Source: an uncultured Verrucomicrobiota bacterium
GTDB lineage: Bacteria; Verrucomicrobiota; Verrucomicrobiia; Verrucomicrobiales; DEV007
Direction: 5' to 3'
Length of the DNA stretch: 37,097 nucleotides
Assembly: GCA_902510815.1 (NCBI GenBank)
Contig: CABXDI010000013.1
Location: forward strand, 1 to 37,097
Shown here: piece after piece, positions 12,001-18,900 of the stretch
Numbering within the stretch: position 1 is the first letter of the stretch
How the letters are laid out: each line of letters opens with the position of its first letter
Notes under the pieces: model-generated
The model's input: only the letters and a program-made list of their open reading frames with translations
What the model was told of the DNA's origin: nothing
Databases searched by the model: none
Translations under genes and position numbers: made by a program

Positions 12001-12887
12001 TTCTGCGCTGCCGCCACATCTAATTCTAAGTAAAGGGCTGACTTTGCTTCCTTTAATTGCTCAGGCGTCATGATAATAGAACCATTTACGTGTGCCGTGA
12101 GATCAATTAATGTTTGTTTTACGAGCTGCAAATCCCCAGGAATAACTGTTGGCTCAACTATAAAATCATCCACCAACAATTTTGCTCCAGTATCAGCTTC
12201 CGCATCACTAGTATCTCCCAAAGGATAATAGGCCGTTCCCCCAATCTGCAGAGGATTGACAGAACTCAGATGGTTTCGAAAATTGGCAAGGCTGAAACCT
12301 TCCTCTACAAAAAGCTCATGAAACTGTTGTTGGTCGTCGAAAATATATACAACTCGTGGTGATTCACGGTCCAATTCCAAAGTGGCTACGACATCATACC
12401 ACTTATTAGGAAGCACGACACCTAACTCACCTTGACGATCATCAGAGCCAAGTCCATCGCCGACTGATTGTGACAGATACATTGATTCTCCATCACTGCG
12501 GATATCCATTCTGAAACCAGGCAGATGGCTATGATGCGGCGCATTCCCGAACAAAAAGATGCGTCCTACTCCAATATTCCCCTGGCTGTCAGGTAAAATC
12601 TTGAATCGAATCCTAAAACGCAATCGCTGGGTATCTAGAGAATTACTAAGGCCCATCGGAAACCGGACATGCTCCAAACTAGAGAACGAAACCGCAGTAC
12701 GATTGCTTTCAGTGACGTAACTTAGGTTAGAGTCCGAGACGCTATTAAACTGACCGGAGGTATTGGTTAAATTTCCGTTGAAATCAACCCGTGTCGGCTC
12801 TGCTGATCTTGTCATTTCAGTTCCCAAGCCTTGCAGCAAGAGGAACAGAATAATTACTAGAGTTGATGGCTTTAGGAATTTTTTCAT
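1..12887 (-). CDS. Giant secreted M60-type metallopeptidase/adhesin, 3' end outside window
   Basis: I read this frame from ATG at 12887-12885 to the left edge: no stop in 4295 codons, so the C-terminus is missing. Residues 1 to about 29 are a signal peptide (KK, then hydrophobic LVIILFLLL). Then: LamG-like domain (about 33-240); helical linker (253-380); peptidase M60 domain (about 385-835) with HEMSH at 632-636 and E649, fitting the family's HExxH-E zinc site, preceded by the typical 'YSAPGE' and 'PWVEFESDKVQL' segments. Next come putative Ig-like domains (about 897-1290), two 'ELRG' modules around a pentapeptide block (1290-1720), a beta-rich MAM-like domain (about 1737-1926), a cadherin/VCBS-like domain (about 1937-2020), thirteen Trp-rich repeats (about 2025-3896), an anchor-U-like domain (about 3959-4085) and two InlB-B-like repeats alternating with TSP3-like 'DTDGDGFSNYDEL' segments. 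M60 enzymes cleave glycoproteins such as mucins; the target here is unknown. It probably shares a transcript with the calpain gene 51 bp upstream. No good Shine-Dalgarno site. Confidence 0.9.
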   Translation of the reverse strand, partial: MKKFLKPSTLVIILFLLLQGLGTEMTRSAEPTRVDFNGNLTNTSGQFNSVSDSNLSYVTESNRTAVSFSSLEHVRFPMGLSNSLDTQRLRFRIRFKILPDSQGNIGVGRIFLFGNAPHHSHLPGFRMDIRSDGESMYLSQSVGDGLGSDDRQGELGVVLPNKWYDVVATLELDRESPRVVYIFDDQQQFHELFVEEGFSLANFRNHLSSVNPLQIGGTAYYPLGDTSDAEADTGAKLLVDDFIVEPTVIPGDLQLVKQTLIDLTAHVNGSIIMTPEQLKEAKSALYLELDVAAAQNALSELKIFLKTYEDKYDALFKSEDRVPLSDLDLVAQTVFFVKQWMLDDLYVGGDLQSLEGFVFEEAAVWPGVPKVDALRTTNSNPANITINGTYNKTPGVQENGSEHAYRMTGYYSAPGEIVSLTFPEEVLGKNFRVLVGVHFWNTYYVRPYNRLNRISLSYGINTTTVQVMNPMGGSILVRVPDGSNLADLSVAVVGAVKTPYFSTRTGSETTQQEWEAAKATANVPWVEFESDKVQLSAPRALFDKGTLSPQEILAEWDSILDAFSVVGGRSLERARPYFFMADRQNVAGGTAAPAANPLPLVPANDLDSWENFLDPRPNSNSGGISAEFIVLHEMSHAHNYPTLGYQEQESNVNLPAVAAYNLTYGLDLTTDAMAQSIDQGLSLDQAAIDWMISPNFSANKRMSYDFEQWDQAWNEETTELNYVWNEIRYQSRGHGKFVELANLYGWESVGNTHAVFMNVGAQGNRVINYGIADDDFIRKASFANNKNLAPIFHFWGIIPSAKLAIELDHLPKAIDFKARLEHYQSIIPANNSDFRGYFAGLQTGDWTKGYWSDDRNGFQVFRYKGLEQVYDEARAKGMSDQIDYLLSVYFPQGNTANQPPVIVSGPISQTISNGTAFSIPMVVTDPDTPQDHLSFSLHFADPSRPNEIEGLSFNSKTGELYGQTDIGHEAESSPIKISVFDGTTEVFTDPFQLFFREPNKPGFTITNLVDLQVTAGQTQTHSFNIQGSIEGDFNFSVRSLKQPNNEFNPSWLQKDSLGITLTPSNDDIGEYKDLFIKFETPHVHIRSVLFSIIVVPNDNSLRLVGSPRTRLMAMRPYDFKPSLLKGSQVEGIVSFSASNLPDWLRLDTSTGRIFGTPLTNDGGTYSGITIAASNGNQSAVFGPFSIEVSFDGNLKVLNLSSAYNFSPSENFDIPIVLEDLDDDDTYMSDQYGNLRFADSKPEWINYDGTSRPARLFGTVPVEVAGSYTIEFNVHGGKPFQFLPITVAGTANSTPNGDPNGDPNGDPNPESFGNVVVYANNSATLIGQVTIEGEVAETGDVVAIYVGSELRGKQEVIINGGVAWVNAQVNAAGGDETISFRLYDASKGATYENSDTSAVITTGGSVGSFASPLMIEIKNPNSDPNGGGGDPNGGEGKGQWVEESLDTETGLRTGKFEISNNYPNQPQGDLVSHQIKPNAALSGAIMVEGSLQMANLKGANLAEAILVEANLEGANLEGADLTRADLGGANLRGANLVGAVFIDTNLGGANLEGANLAGANIDAANFSGANLSGVNSGSISGTPQSLPNGWILVNGELDESGDGGGDPNGGPNPESFGNVVVYANNSATLIGQVTIEGEVAETGDVVAIYVGSELRGKQEVIINGGVAWVNAQVNAAGGDETISFKVYDVSTGVTYENSDTSAVITTGGAVGSFASPLMIDIKNPNGGGGNPNNGEGNNQEILYSQNFEEGDGDFIQSTEGTNPVDANYNSERKTWQLPGNDAGPSTNYLTSPEITITQNCDIEILLNHRYSIESDWDGAGIEFSINEGDFQRIEKEDLFENGYNSDSIQGQHALFQKSAFTGDSDRYLDNNFIASIARLNGLNENSTIKIRFIAAWDEVVKSPNSPNWEINSLVVRIAGDQPQNDSGSPTQILGGIDAFTSKNGNFINIFLEVQDDDGRTGNNFSISSPPTSGEASIDVDSGEWSYKPNEGFAGEEFFEVTFKDDLGNTTPIQIRVVVEDDGQGAPDSSSLVNVDTDTTNSTLKKDSNNGSIYFVKGAPIDGLNDDFGTTSNHFVVNNEKLIRIVDDGGNPVSNLDENYSWSDGNFSESVNQSLIAIEQLDNGSYKLVIKKEGLRGEQGNKENFTDWVLHNISSTGVFDWEGQYLSSIVTSEAIFKQDLNGDGVIGFNTASLTSVSTDTSGALLKKDSEGNIWIIDGETNILVLDEGENPAKLEHSSSYPGGSSTHVVFAVESTNTGYQLVKKMNDTYTIQGTNQQETNESYEVFSLNSSGILSFENVRFIESLISLETEFNQDFNNDSVIGFNVASLESIDTDTSGATLKKDSDGNLWLIDGVATYQVKDSYGGIPRLTYSETFPGGKHISDAIAVEKQGDGSYRLAVRITDSYSSSPGGGGSLATGQNGNSDNFTQGGDPNGNPNGNPNGNPNGDPNGDPNGDPNGDSDQDDNNNGSSNQRTETQWQIHTLTIQNEEAILDWEQEVWTQSVMAFEEIFNQDLNEDGSIGFDTSKLIAAETDTAGLKLYKDSDGALYIKKEDDKFLSITNEWGGTESFDFSSMDEEENYGESAKAFAVAKVTENDKSVYKIAVKYTMKTSLNGEVTENSMWEVLTASEEGVINFEQSSWGSISPWEERFGQDMNGDGSTGFNLSSLTLLNTDSQGAIVKIDQDNGVYIFDSIESTDYYTVQDQWGGTPSFDHQATWEDGSFSSKTYAVEKQENGTYKLAVRQEESRKNGDNVKSNISWEVFTLQLVDSKLILDWETASISSSIASQEASFNQDMNGDGAIGFNTSNFTEVSTDTNGIKIYLEQSGALFIKDDDKYIAIIDENGSTPAFNYSDNWGDSSFVSSAYALEKQENGTYKLAVKQIETFTNPSGNSEIRTFWNIHTISSTGTFNWEQSSWLESIVDSESDFGQDLNGDDGIGFNVYSLSNVTTDSKGDTNQSTTYLKKSAENALYIIMDGTDPVKVTDQSGYAANFFNNDSWTTQRGTEEHTSSAYAAEAILNDANILTGYLLAVKHIHKNASGETFTDWEILTLNNQGQFDWENASWSSSILAFESQFKQDLNGDGGIGLTADILKEVATDSSSDQNNESNSFLKKDSDNALYIILKGQDNPIRISDPEGGSPTFDFSQSFGKDSFKSQSYAVELQGDGTFKLAIKREETFNGNEQTNWEIFSLDSKGVISWETSTWISEISNYEPNFNQDLNGDGAIGFDSSSLTLIDVSPSSDSLKNDDSNNLFIITNTESTIQIIDSGGGPIRLKYAESGTEGNTQYSYQSDPYALTNVKNSTDYLIAVKVTSVWDGETNTQWELQTVSSKGVLDWEKNIWTRSISGYEEQFNQDLNGDGGIGAVRTAINTDSTGETLAKDSDNGLWVVDGSNNIVIRDQDGGTPNFDYSETWGSFSRTSSAYAVAKQANGKYLLAIKIVETNGDDSETFWETFQISSTGILDWDSGTFGSGIAKTEESFNQDLNNDGTTGIKVSVLQTSIHDTVGEKLKKDSENGLYISDPKVANVIPIIDDSGAPVLFDFTDTWAEGSFKSVSHAIEKQDNGTYKMAVKGIEVSKEGDNETTYTNWQTFIISNAGILDWSSGTWSATIQKSEPDFAQDLDGDGSVGISTTGLASIATDTTGETLKKNSGGELFIILQNGNNIPIQDTSGFQPAFDKTETLEDGTSVSVETYAVESFTKDDATYYKLIIRIKETFNNSTTTAYETFTLNSSGELDWTTFAYSEKSTAWEKVFNQDIDGNGSIDSIGSNSNVADVNTDSTGARLQIDDNNVLYIKNSASRITITDSNGGTPTFSETETFGSGSFTSTPVAVEQQSDNTYLLAIREEDVFNNETNTNWVIYTISETGVLNWNASFKIESELDEKAFNQDLNGDGSQSSGVSEETSSLASLVNTGTTDAEVLAKFGNTAQSDIISIKSKADDGKNISFFSEGEQNTSKSSFEVAMKVSKVLTDGQVSKMAADSGSTSTITPLTDLLDFTVTITDPDKYGKIHKMSFVIPEGSTDVKYMKLDQKTGKFFDFKYDPITKEGARIESSDPTQSLNDVLAVYIRDNGLYDEDTRLGYIKDPGAPVSEYSSVTLTKSSVTNGSITADSSYKKNSTASISATPSSGYAFSAWSGDASGSNNPLSLTMDSNKTVGATFVEDTADSDSDGFSNFQELVTYSTDPNDEGSYPTVDLTLNSVTNGSLNGTEQQKLNANATVTATPATGYVFTEWTGDASGSNNPLSVSMTTDKTIGATFTKDIADTDGDGFSNYDELITYSTDPANNSSYPTRTLTAQ
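1200..6815 (-). repeat. Thirteen tryptophan-rich ~140-aa repeats ending in NQDLNGDG
   Basis: Each unit is 390-435 bp (one is about 600 bp because of a low-complexity insertion). The pattern is 'TDT.G..LKKDS...LYI', then 'D.GG.P.FDYSE.W...F.S..YAVEKQ.NGTYKLA', then 'W...T...STG.LDWE...W', ending in a calcium-loop-like 'FNQDLNGDG.IGF'. The loop motif falls near 6355, 5945, 5350, 4925, 4510, 4090, 3655, 3235, 2825, 2440, 2030, 1620 and 1230. The units resemble the tryptophan-rich Synechocystis C-terminal domain (W_rich_C). Copies are well diverged in DNA but keep length and the loop; copy 12 reads NQDIDGNG and copy 2 NQDFNNDS. They probably form a calcium-stabilised stalk. Confidence 0.75.
5515..5604 (-). 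repeat. 12-bp in-frame minisatellite encoding (GDPN/GNPN)n
   Basis: Seven full copies plus a degenerate one of a 12-bp unit (plus-strand sense cgccattaggat, with a gattac variant) encode GDPN/GNPN tetrapeptides. They sit inside the third Trp-rich repeat, which is about 60 residues longer than its neighbours because of this insertion and flanking Gly/Asn/Asp-rich residues. A 12-bp unit keeps the frame whatever the copy number. Confidence 0.9.
7732..8060 (-). repeat. Duplicated 'ELRG' module, copy 2
   Basis: Second copy of the module described at 8644-8972, lying C-terminal to the pentapeptide block. Differences are mostly silent third positions, with changes such as R/K, L/V and A/V. It is followed by a Gly/Asn-rich linker and the MAM-like domain. 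Confidence 0.9.
8170..8460 (-). repeat. Pentapeptide-repeat block (about 19 pentapeptides)
   Basis: Residues about 1476-1573 of the M60 giant read as consecutive A(N/D)LxG pentapeptides, for example ANLKG, ANLAE, ANLEG, ADLTR and ADLGG. Such repeats form a right-handed quadrilateral beta-helix. The block sits exactly between the two ELRG modules and probably acts as a rigid spacer. A pentapeptide block in the middle of a secreted protease is unusual. Confidence 0.92.
8644..8972 (-). repeat. Duplicated 'ELRG' module, copy 1
   Basis: This 329-bp segment matches 7732-8060 at a constant offset of 912 bp with no indels. I count 22 mismatches by hand, about 93% identity. It encodes about 105 residues containing GDVVAIYVGSELRGKQ and ENSDTSAVITTGG; only seven residues differ between copies. 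A diverged relative (VVAAFVGNELRGFQDVV) is near the C-terminus of the calpain-like giant protein. Its function is unknown; a beta-sandwich is likely. Confidence 0.9.
8972..9010 (-). repeat. Second tract of the 12-bp GDPN repeat (three copies)
   Basis: Three copies of the same 12-bp unit as at 5515-5604 encode GDPN three times, immediately before the first ELRG module of the giant M60 protein. Shorter DPNGG variants flank the second module. The motif acts as a linker between modules. Confidence 0.85.
10370..11740 (-). other. Peptidase M60 (enhancin/SslE-like) catalytic region inside the giant CDS
   Basis: This part encodes roughly residues 385-835. The zinc site is H632, H636 and E649, with E633 as catalytic base, in HEMSHAHN...QEQESN. 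The twelve-residue gap between the second His and the Glu fits the M60 pattern HExxH(8,28)E. The N-terminal half has other hallmarks: RMTGYYSAPGE, LVGVHFW, a GGSILVRVP strand, and PWVEFESDKVQLSAP. All key residues are present, so activity is expected. The assignment rests on motif recognition, not a search. Confidence 0.85.
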
Positions 12888-12938
12888 TTCGTTAACAGTG
12901 TCTTGAATTGAACTTCGTAATACTTGGCCAAGCGAGGG
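12888..12938 (-). other. 51-bp spacer between the two giant genes
   Basis: It lies between the TAG stop of the calpain-like gene (12941-12939) and the ATG of the M60 gene. I see no terminator hairpin and no strong promoter or ribosome binding site, so the two genes are probably one transcription unit. Confidence 0.5.
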
Positions 12939-15900
12939 CTATTCCACCAAAATCCTGAAAAACTGCGGTTTCTCACCTGATATCGGTTTTGCTGTGAAGC
13001 GGATCTCGCCACCACTGCCTCGGAAAAGTTCAACTGCTTTCCATCTTTGGAGATCACCTGAAGCCTGTACGGTGTAACTTCGGCCGACTGTGGAGTTAAA
13101 ACTAAACCCGAAAGGCTTGCTAGTGACGTTGAAAACATGTGGTAGGTTGCCAGCAATGGATACGGCATCCAGCTCCAACAGTTCCGGTTTGCCATAGAGG
13201 CTTCCGGGTTCTAGGATCATAGTCTCGTTCACGAGGTACTCGTTATTGTCATCCTGGTTCCACACCCGATAGCTGACCATTTCGGCGCCATTGAGGTTTA
13301 CATTTAAGGTCACGTAACTCATTCCTTCGTTCAAAACCACATCTTGAAATCCTCTGAGTTCATTTCCAACAAACGCCGCAACAACACTGCCTTCGGTCAC
13401 GGGCTTGCCTCCGATGGATACTTTCGCCTGGACTGTTGATCCTAGGTTTGGATAGACGATCGCTTTCCCCCAAGCCGGGCCTACTTTCTCTTCCGGTGAA
13501 TTATTTGTCCTAGGATTAAAAGCTCCAAAGAGTCGAAGTCGAGGTTCTATCACAGTTCCAACTTTCCACGTCCCATCTGCATCCACATTTAACCAGTAAC
13601 CCGAACCAGGTGTCATCGTCGACAACGTGTTTAGGAAAGAGGGGTTATTTGGGTCGTACGAACTTTCTAGGTCTTTGATTTGTACAACCGTATCTCCAAG
13701 ACTTGTCAACTCATTAGCAACAGCCTCTCCGTTCAACCTTGGGTAGCCAACCAAGTTCCAGCCGCTATTAACATTGATCGATGCTCCCAACGGCACTTGC
13801 CCCTGCACATCCAAGCTGACGTCTTCGCTGACCTTTAGCCAGTACCCATCCGTCACATTTAGGTTTAATAATGTATTTAAGAATGTAGGATTACCCGGGT
13901 CGAACGACTGTGTTAGGTTTTTAACTTGTAAGAGCTTTTCCTGTATTGGAGCAAATACAGTGGCCGTGGTCATGTCACTGGCCTCTACATAGAAAGATAC
14001 CAAATTCCAACCCTCTTTTAGGTTCAAGGTCTGTGTCTCTCCAACACTAGAACCCACAACGGTAACCGTTCTTACAGCACTTCCAGTATTTCCTGAAGCA
14101 TCTGTAGCGGTGTAGGTAATTGTATAATTACCTAACGTATTAACATCTACCGTTCCTGAAGAAGTAACTGATTCTCCGCCGTCTGATGAAGCTCCTGCAT
14201 CCGTCCAAATGGACCCCTTTTCTACTGTATCCGTGCCACTAGTAATAGTGATCACTGGTGCAGTTGTATCCACTAAAGGCAGCCCTCCGTAAGTATCGCC
14301 AAAACCCTGTGAGGTTGCGGAAACGGTAATTTTTGCATTGTTATTAACATTGGTAAAAGTATCATTACCAATTTCTGGAGCGTTACCCGAAAAGATGATA
14401 CTAGTTAGGTTTGAGCAATTAAAGAACGCACCATCTCCGATGCTTGTGATGCTATCAGGAATGGTAATGTTTGTTAGGCTGGTACACTTATAAAAAACCC
14501 AATCTCCGATGCTTGTAACGCTATCAGGAATGGTGATACTTGTCAGGCTGGTGCACTCAAAGAAAGTATCTTTCTTTATAATTGTAACCCCATCAGGAAT
14601 CGAGATGCTTGTTAGCGAGGTGCTATTGTAAAAGGCTCTTTCACTAATATCTGTGACACTGCTAGGAATAGAAATGCTAGTTAAGGAGCTTTCTTTAAAT
14701 GCCTCAAAACCAATTTTTGTAACCGGCTTACCCTCTATAGTTGCAGGAATTACCAATTCACCTGTTGCTGAAGTGTCACAGTTAGTAATTGTAACTGAGT
14801 CTCCGTTAACAGTGTATTGAAGGAAGTTAGGGACTTCATTGTCGCCAGGGTCTTGTCCGTTATTACCCTGAGAAGCTGCGTTGATTGGGCTTTGGCCCGC
14901 AGCGAGTTCCGCAATTTGGCTGCTATCAAGGACCTCATTCCATACAGCAACATCGTCCACCATTCCGAGGTAAGTTGCGCCACCACCGTCACGTGCACCG
15001 ATTACGAGAGATCCGCTGCCATTAGGAGCAGGCTTGTCGCCGGACCAGTCAACCACACCGTTGAGGTAAATTGTTCCAACGTCTGTGGCTCCATTATAAA
15101 CCCACGCTGCGTGTATCCATTCGCCATTTAATGTGCTGAGATCAGTAACACCGTCTGTGTCAGCTCCCCAGTGAGCCTGGTGTAAAAATCCACCATTACG
15201 AATACCATTGTGGATACCTTCTTCAGTTTGTCCGAAGAGGAATCTTTCTCCACTGAGATCACTAGGTTTGATCCATGCGGACATAGTATAACTGTTCTGA
15301 CCGTCAACATCATTGATGATTCCGGAAAGATCTGCTCCTGTGACGTTTAGGAATCCACCTTGGAAGTCTGCTCCTGTTGTCGGGGTTGAACCATTAGGTG
15401 CACCTGATCCCCCGATTGTGATTTCATTTGGATTAATTATACTGGCGTTTAGTCCATTATTTCCTTTATCGGCAATATTATTACCTGAATGATCCTCAAA
15501 GTCGAAGAAAGCCGTAACAGCTGGTAGTTGTGGCTTATCAGTAAATAAGGCGGTGATCGTCTTATTACTATTCATTGTTATAGTGATAGGATTATCAGAT
15601 CCTGAGGCATCTCCATCCCAGCCTGTGAAAGTGTAACCGGCAGCTGGGGTTGCAGTAATTGTGGTTGTGGCACCTTCCAAGTGACTCGCCGAGTAATCTA
15701 CTGTACCGTTCGACGCATTGACAGTCAAAGTGACAGTAGGTATCGCAGAAAATATCGCGGTAATTGTCTTGTCACTGTTCATTGTTACGGTGAGAGGGTT
15801 GTCAGATCCTGAGGCATCTCCTGACCAACCACTGAATAAGTAACCGTCTTGAGGAATTGCTGTGACTGTTGTAGTTGCGCCTTGACCGTGGCTTGCTATG

Positions 15901-18900
15901 AAATTAGCAGCCCCGTTAGCGGCATTAACAGTCAGAGTGACGATGTTATTCTGGTCGCCTGTATCAAAAGACTGTTGAGTGGTTAGATAATCATTTGAAT
16001 TTTCGGTAATTTCGTTCCCAGAGGAAACGAATTGCCAGGCTGAGTTGAAACTCATGACCTGAATAGCTTTTGTAGTTGTTTTTTTCCAGAGGAGCTTGTT
16101 GGTGCCGTTAATATTCGCAACCGAGGTGGCGCTTCTTCCTGAAGTTTCCAATTGGATTGACTCACCATTGATACTTAGCTTTTGAGCATTATTGGCATTA
16201 GAACCTGCGTATAATCTTTGCTGATTATCGTAATAAAGGCTTGTACTACCAATTGTTTCGACAGCTGTAAGTCCAGAATCATCATCGTTTCCACCTTGCC
16301 CTGAGGCTGCATCTGAGGCAGAGAATGCGCTGTTAGTTGGGTCAATGCGTGTCATCTTAGTTCTGCTTCCATCCAGATAGGCAACGTTACTACCAAGTTC
16401 TTTGAGGTCTTCCCAGGTCACGTTTGCGTGGGTGTTACCCCATGGGTTTCTGAGGAAGAATCTTCCTGCTTGGCTTTCAGTATTGCCGTCGACGACGCCA
16501 TAACTTTCATAAGTATAGGTGTGTTTTCTTTTGACTCCCTTACTGGAAGCGAGAGGACATGGTGCAGATGTGCTAAAGACGAGTGGAAGTTTTGCCTCAA
16601 TTTGAGCGACTAACCATGCTTTACCGAATTCACCATTATCATCAGTCTTTTCACTGATATATTTATAACTCGCTTCCTGGCCAGTGATGTGAGATAGGGC
16701 CATTACTGCGGAGCCTCCTGCGATTCCGAAGTGATTTCCTATTCCGTATCGGTTGGTTCCATCTTGTCCAATGTTGTCAGATTCGTTGAGTTGAACGTAT
16801 GCTTTCTCTGCCATCATTGCCCAAGTTTCACCGTCAACGGTACTAACGTTTCTTAAGTCTGTGGATCTGTATCCTGGGACATACTTATCGACAGTGACCC
16901 ACCTTTCAGCGCCATAGTTGTCATACATACGTACACCATAAGTGTTGTCTCCATTATCAATGAACATATCGCCTGGGTAGACTGAAGGATGGCGACCATC
17001 AATCGAAGCAATAGTCGATTCAGCGACGGCACTTAACGATGATAACAAATAACAGTCCCCTAGGCTTCCTTGTCTGATGTCTTTTGCTCGGGCTTCGTTG
17101 AAGAATAGAGGTAGGTCTAAGTAGACATATAGCTTTGGTGTTGCCGGACTATCCAAGCCTCTGAACCATTTATTGATAAGTCTTTGAACTCTCTGTTCTG
17201 AACTGCCTGGATAAAGATTCCCAATGTTTTCTCTGGCTGTGTTTCCAAGATTCGATTCTTTTCTACCAGTGTAGTACTGGTTAGCTGGATCGCCATTTGC
17301 AATATTGTCCAGAATTGTAACAAGGTAGTTATTGAGTCCAAGTTCCTTATAGTTTGCTACCAGAATTCTGAGGTCAGTCAATTCAGTTTGTGTTATGCCG
17401 TCCACTTTGACTTTGTCCAAGATGGCAATTAATTCTGCACGGTCTAATAATCCATCTGAGTTTCCAGAAATAACTGCGTCCGCAACTTCACTTGAAATAA
17501 CGCTAAGTTCTGATAGCCAGCTGGCGGAAGGTAAAGTTTTTGGGGCTCGTTTCTGAATGAGTTTCAGGTCATACCCATATGGCACGCCGTTAGGTCTAAA
17601 GTTTGTACCTGTTACTTGTCCGGTCGTCGCTCCAACGGCGATGTAGTAAGTACCGGATGAAGTTGCTTTGTAGTCCAGATCCGCATCTGTCATCGTATGA
17701 AGTAGTTCACCACTTGTGTCGTGTAGAAAGAGCCTGGATTTGACTCCTCTATCGACATCACCATTAACGAGTGCTCCAGATATTCTAAACCTGTATGTGG
17801 CGCCTTCTGTTAATGATGCACTGTAGAGATCTCTGAAGGTTGCATATTCTATCTGGCCTGAAGTGTCCTGTGCACCTATGATGATGTTAGTTGGTGTAGC
17901 CTTATCAAAGGTGTCATCATCGTTAAGTACTCCATCTATATTAGTGTCCCATGATAATGCTCTCTCTGTTGCTTCGCCTAAATCATAGGATTTGATTGTA
18001 AAAGTACCAATAGGGACTCCAGAAATTCTTCCTGAATCATTGAGCTGATAACCGTCGGACCATAATCCGCCAGCATCAAGATAGTAGACTCCAGTGCTTG
18101 GAGCATCATAGTTCAACACTAACTTTTCTCCAGTTGATCTTGCTTTATCCTTTTTCGGTCGAGGGAATACAGGAACTCCATTTTTATCTCTAATAAACAT
18201 AGATGGAGCCTGCATTGAGTCTCCGTATTGCTCAAAGCGATAGGCTCGAGTTTGTTGGAGATTCATTTTGTACCACTTCCTGTTGTTCTCCAACTTGATT
18301 TCGTCTTGAATGAAATTTCCAACCGTGTGCTCAGTAGCATTATTCAGAAATTCAGAAGCTTGGCCCGAAGGCACTTCAACCTCAGATCCAACAAACTTGA
18401 TAGGATCATTTGAATCAAGTGGTTCAGGTGGAGTCCAAGTATTCGTCCATTTAACTCTGTATGAACCAGCATCAATTCCAGCGACATCGACGTAGTAGAC
18501 ACCCGTTTCGTTGGCGGTGTAAGTAATTTTTGGATTCCACCACCCGTTGATGTGGTCGTTGTAAAATAATTGCTTGCCGTGACTGTCTCTTATCCTTAAT
18601 TCAGGATCCTTGAGTGAGTTTCCTATTAAGTTAAATTCATATACTGAGCCCTCATCTAATTTAACTTTGAACCAATCTCTATCATTTTTTCTTTCAAGGG
18701 TGGCTTGGTTTTCACTGAACCCTTTTTCATCATCAGCAATGTTACCGGTTAATGACCCATTAAGCGTTGTATGACCATTTAAAGCTTTCTGCGACAAGGT
18801 AAAGGTGCCGCCTCCAGCAAAGTTTACAACACTTCCAACATCTAGCATGGCATTACTGTTTGTTGCTCCTGTAGAGTCGTTGGTTTGAAAAACCAATGCA

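Noticed and set aside
12884-13195. 103-aa minus-strand ORF spanning the junction of the giant genes
   Set aside because: It is another frame of the calpain-like gene's C-terminus, whose true frame has the YTVQASGDLQRW motif. I also considered that the two giants were one gene split by a stop, but the M60 gene has its own signal peptide.
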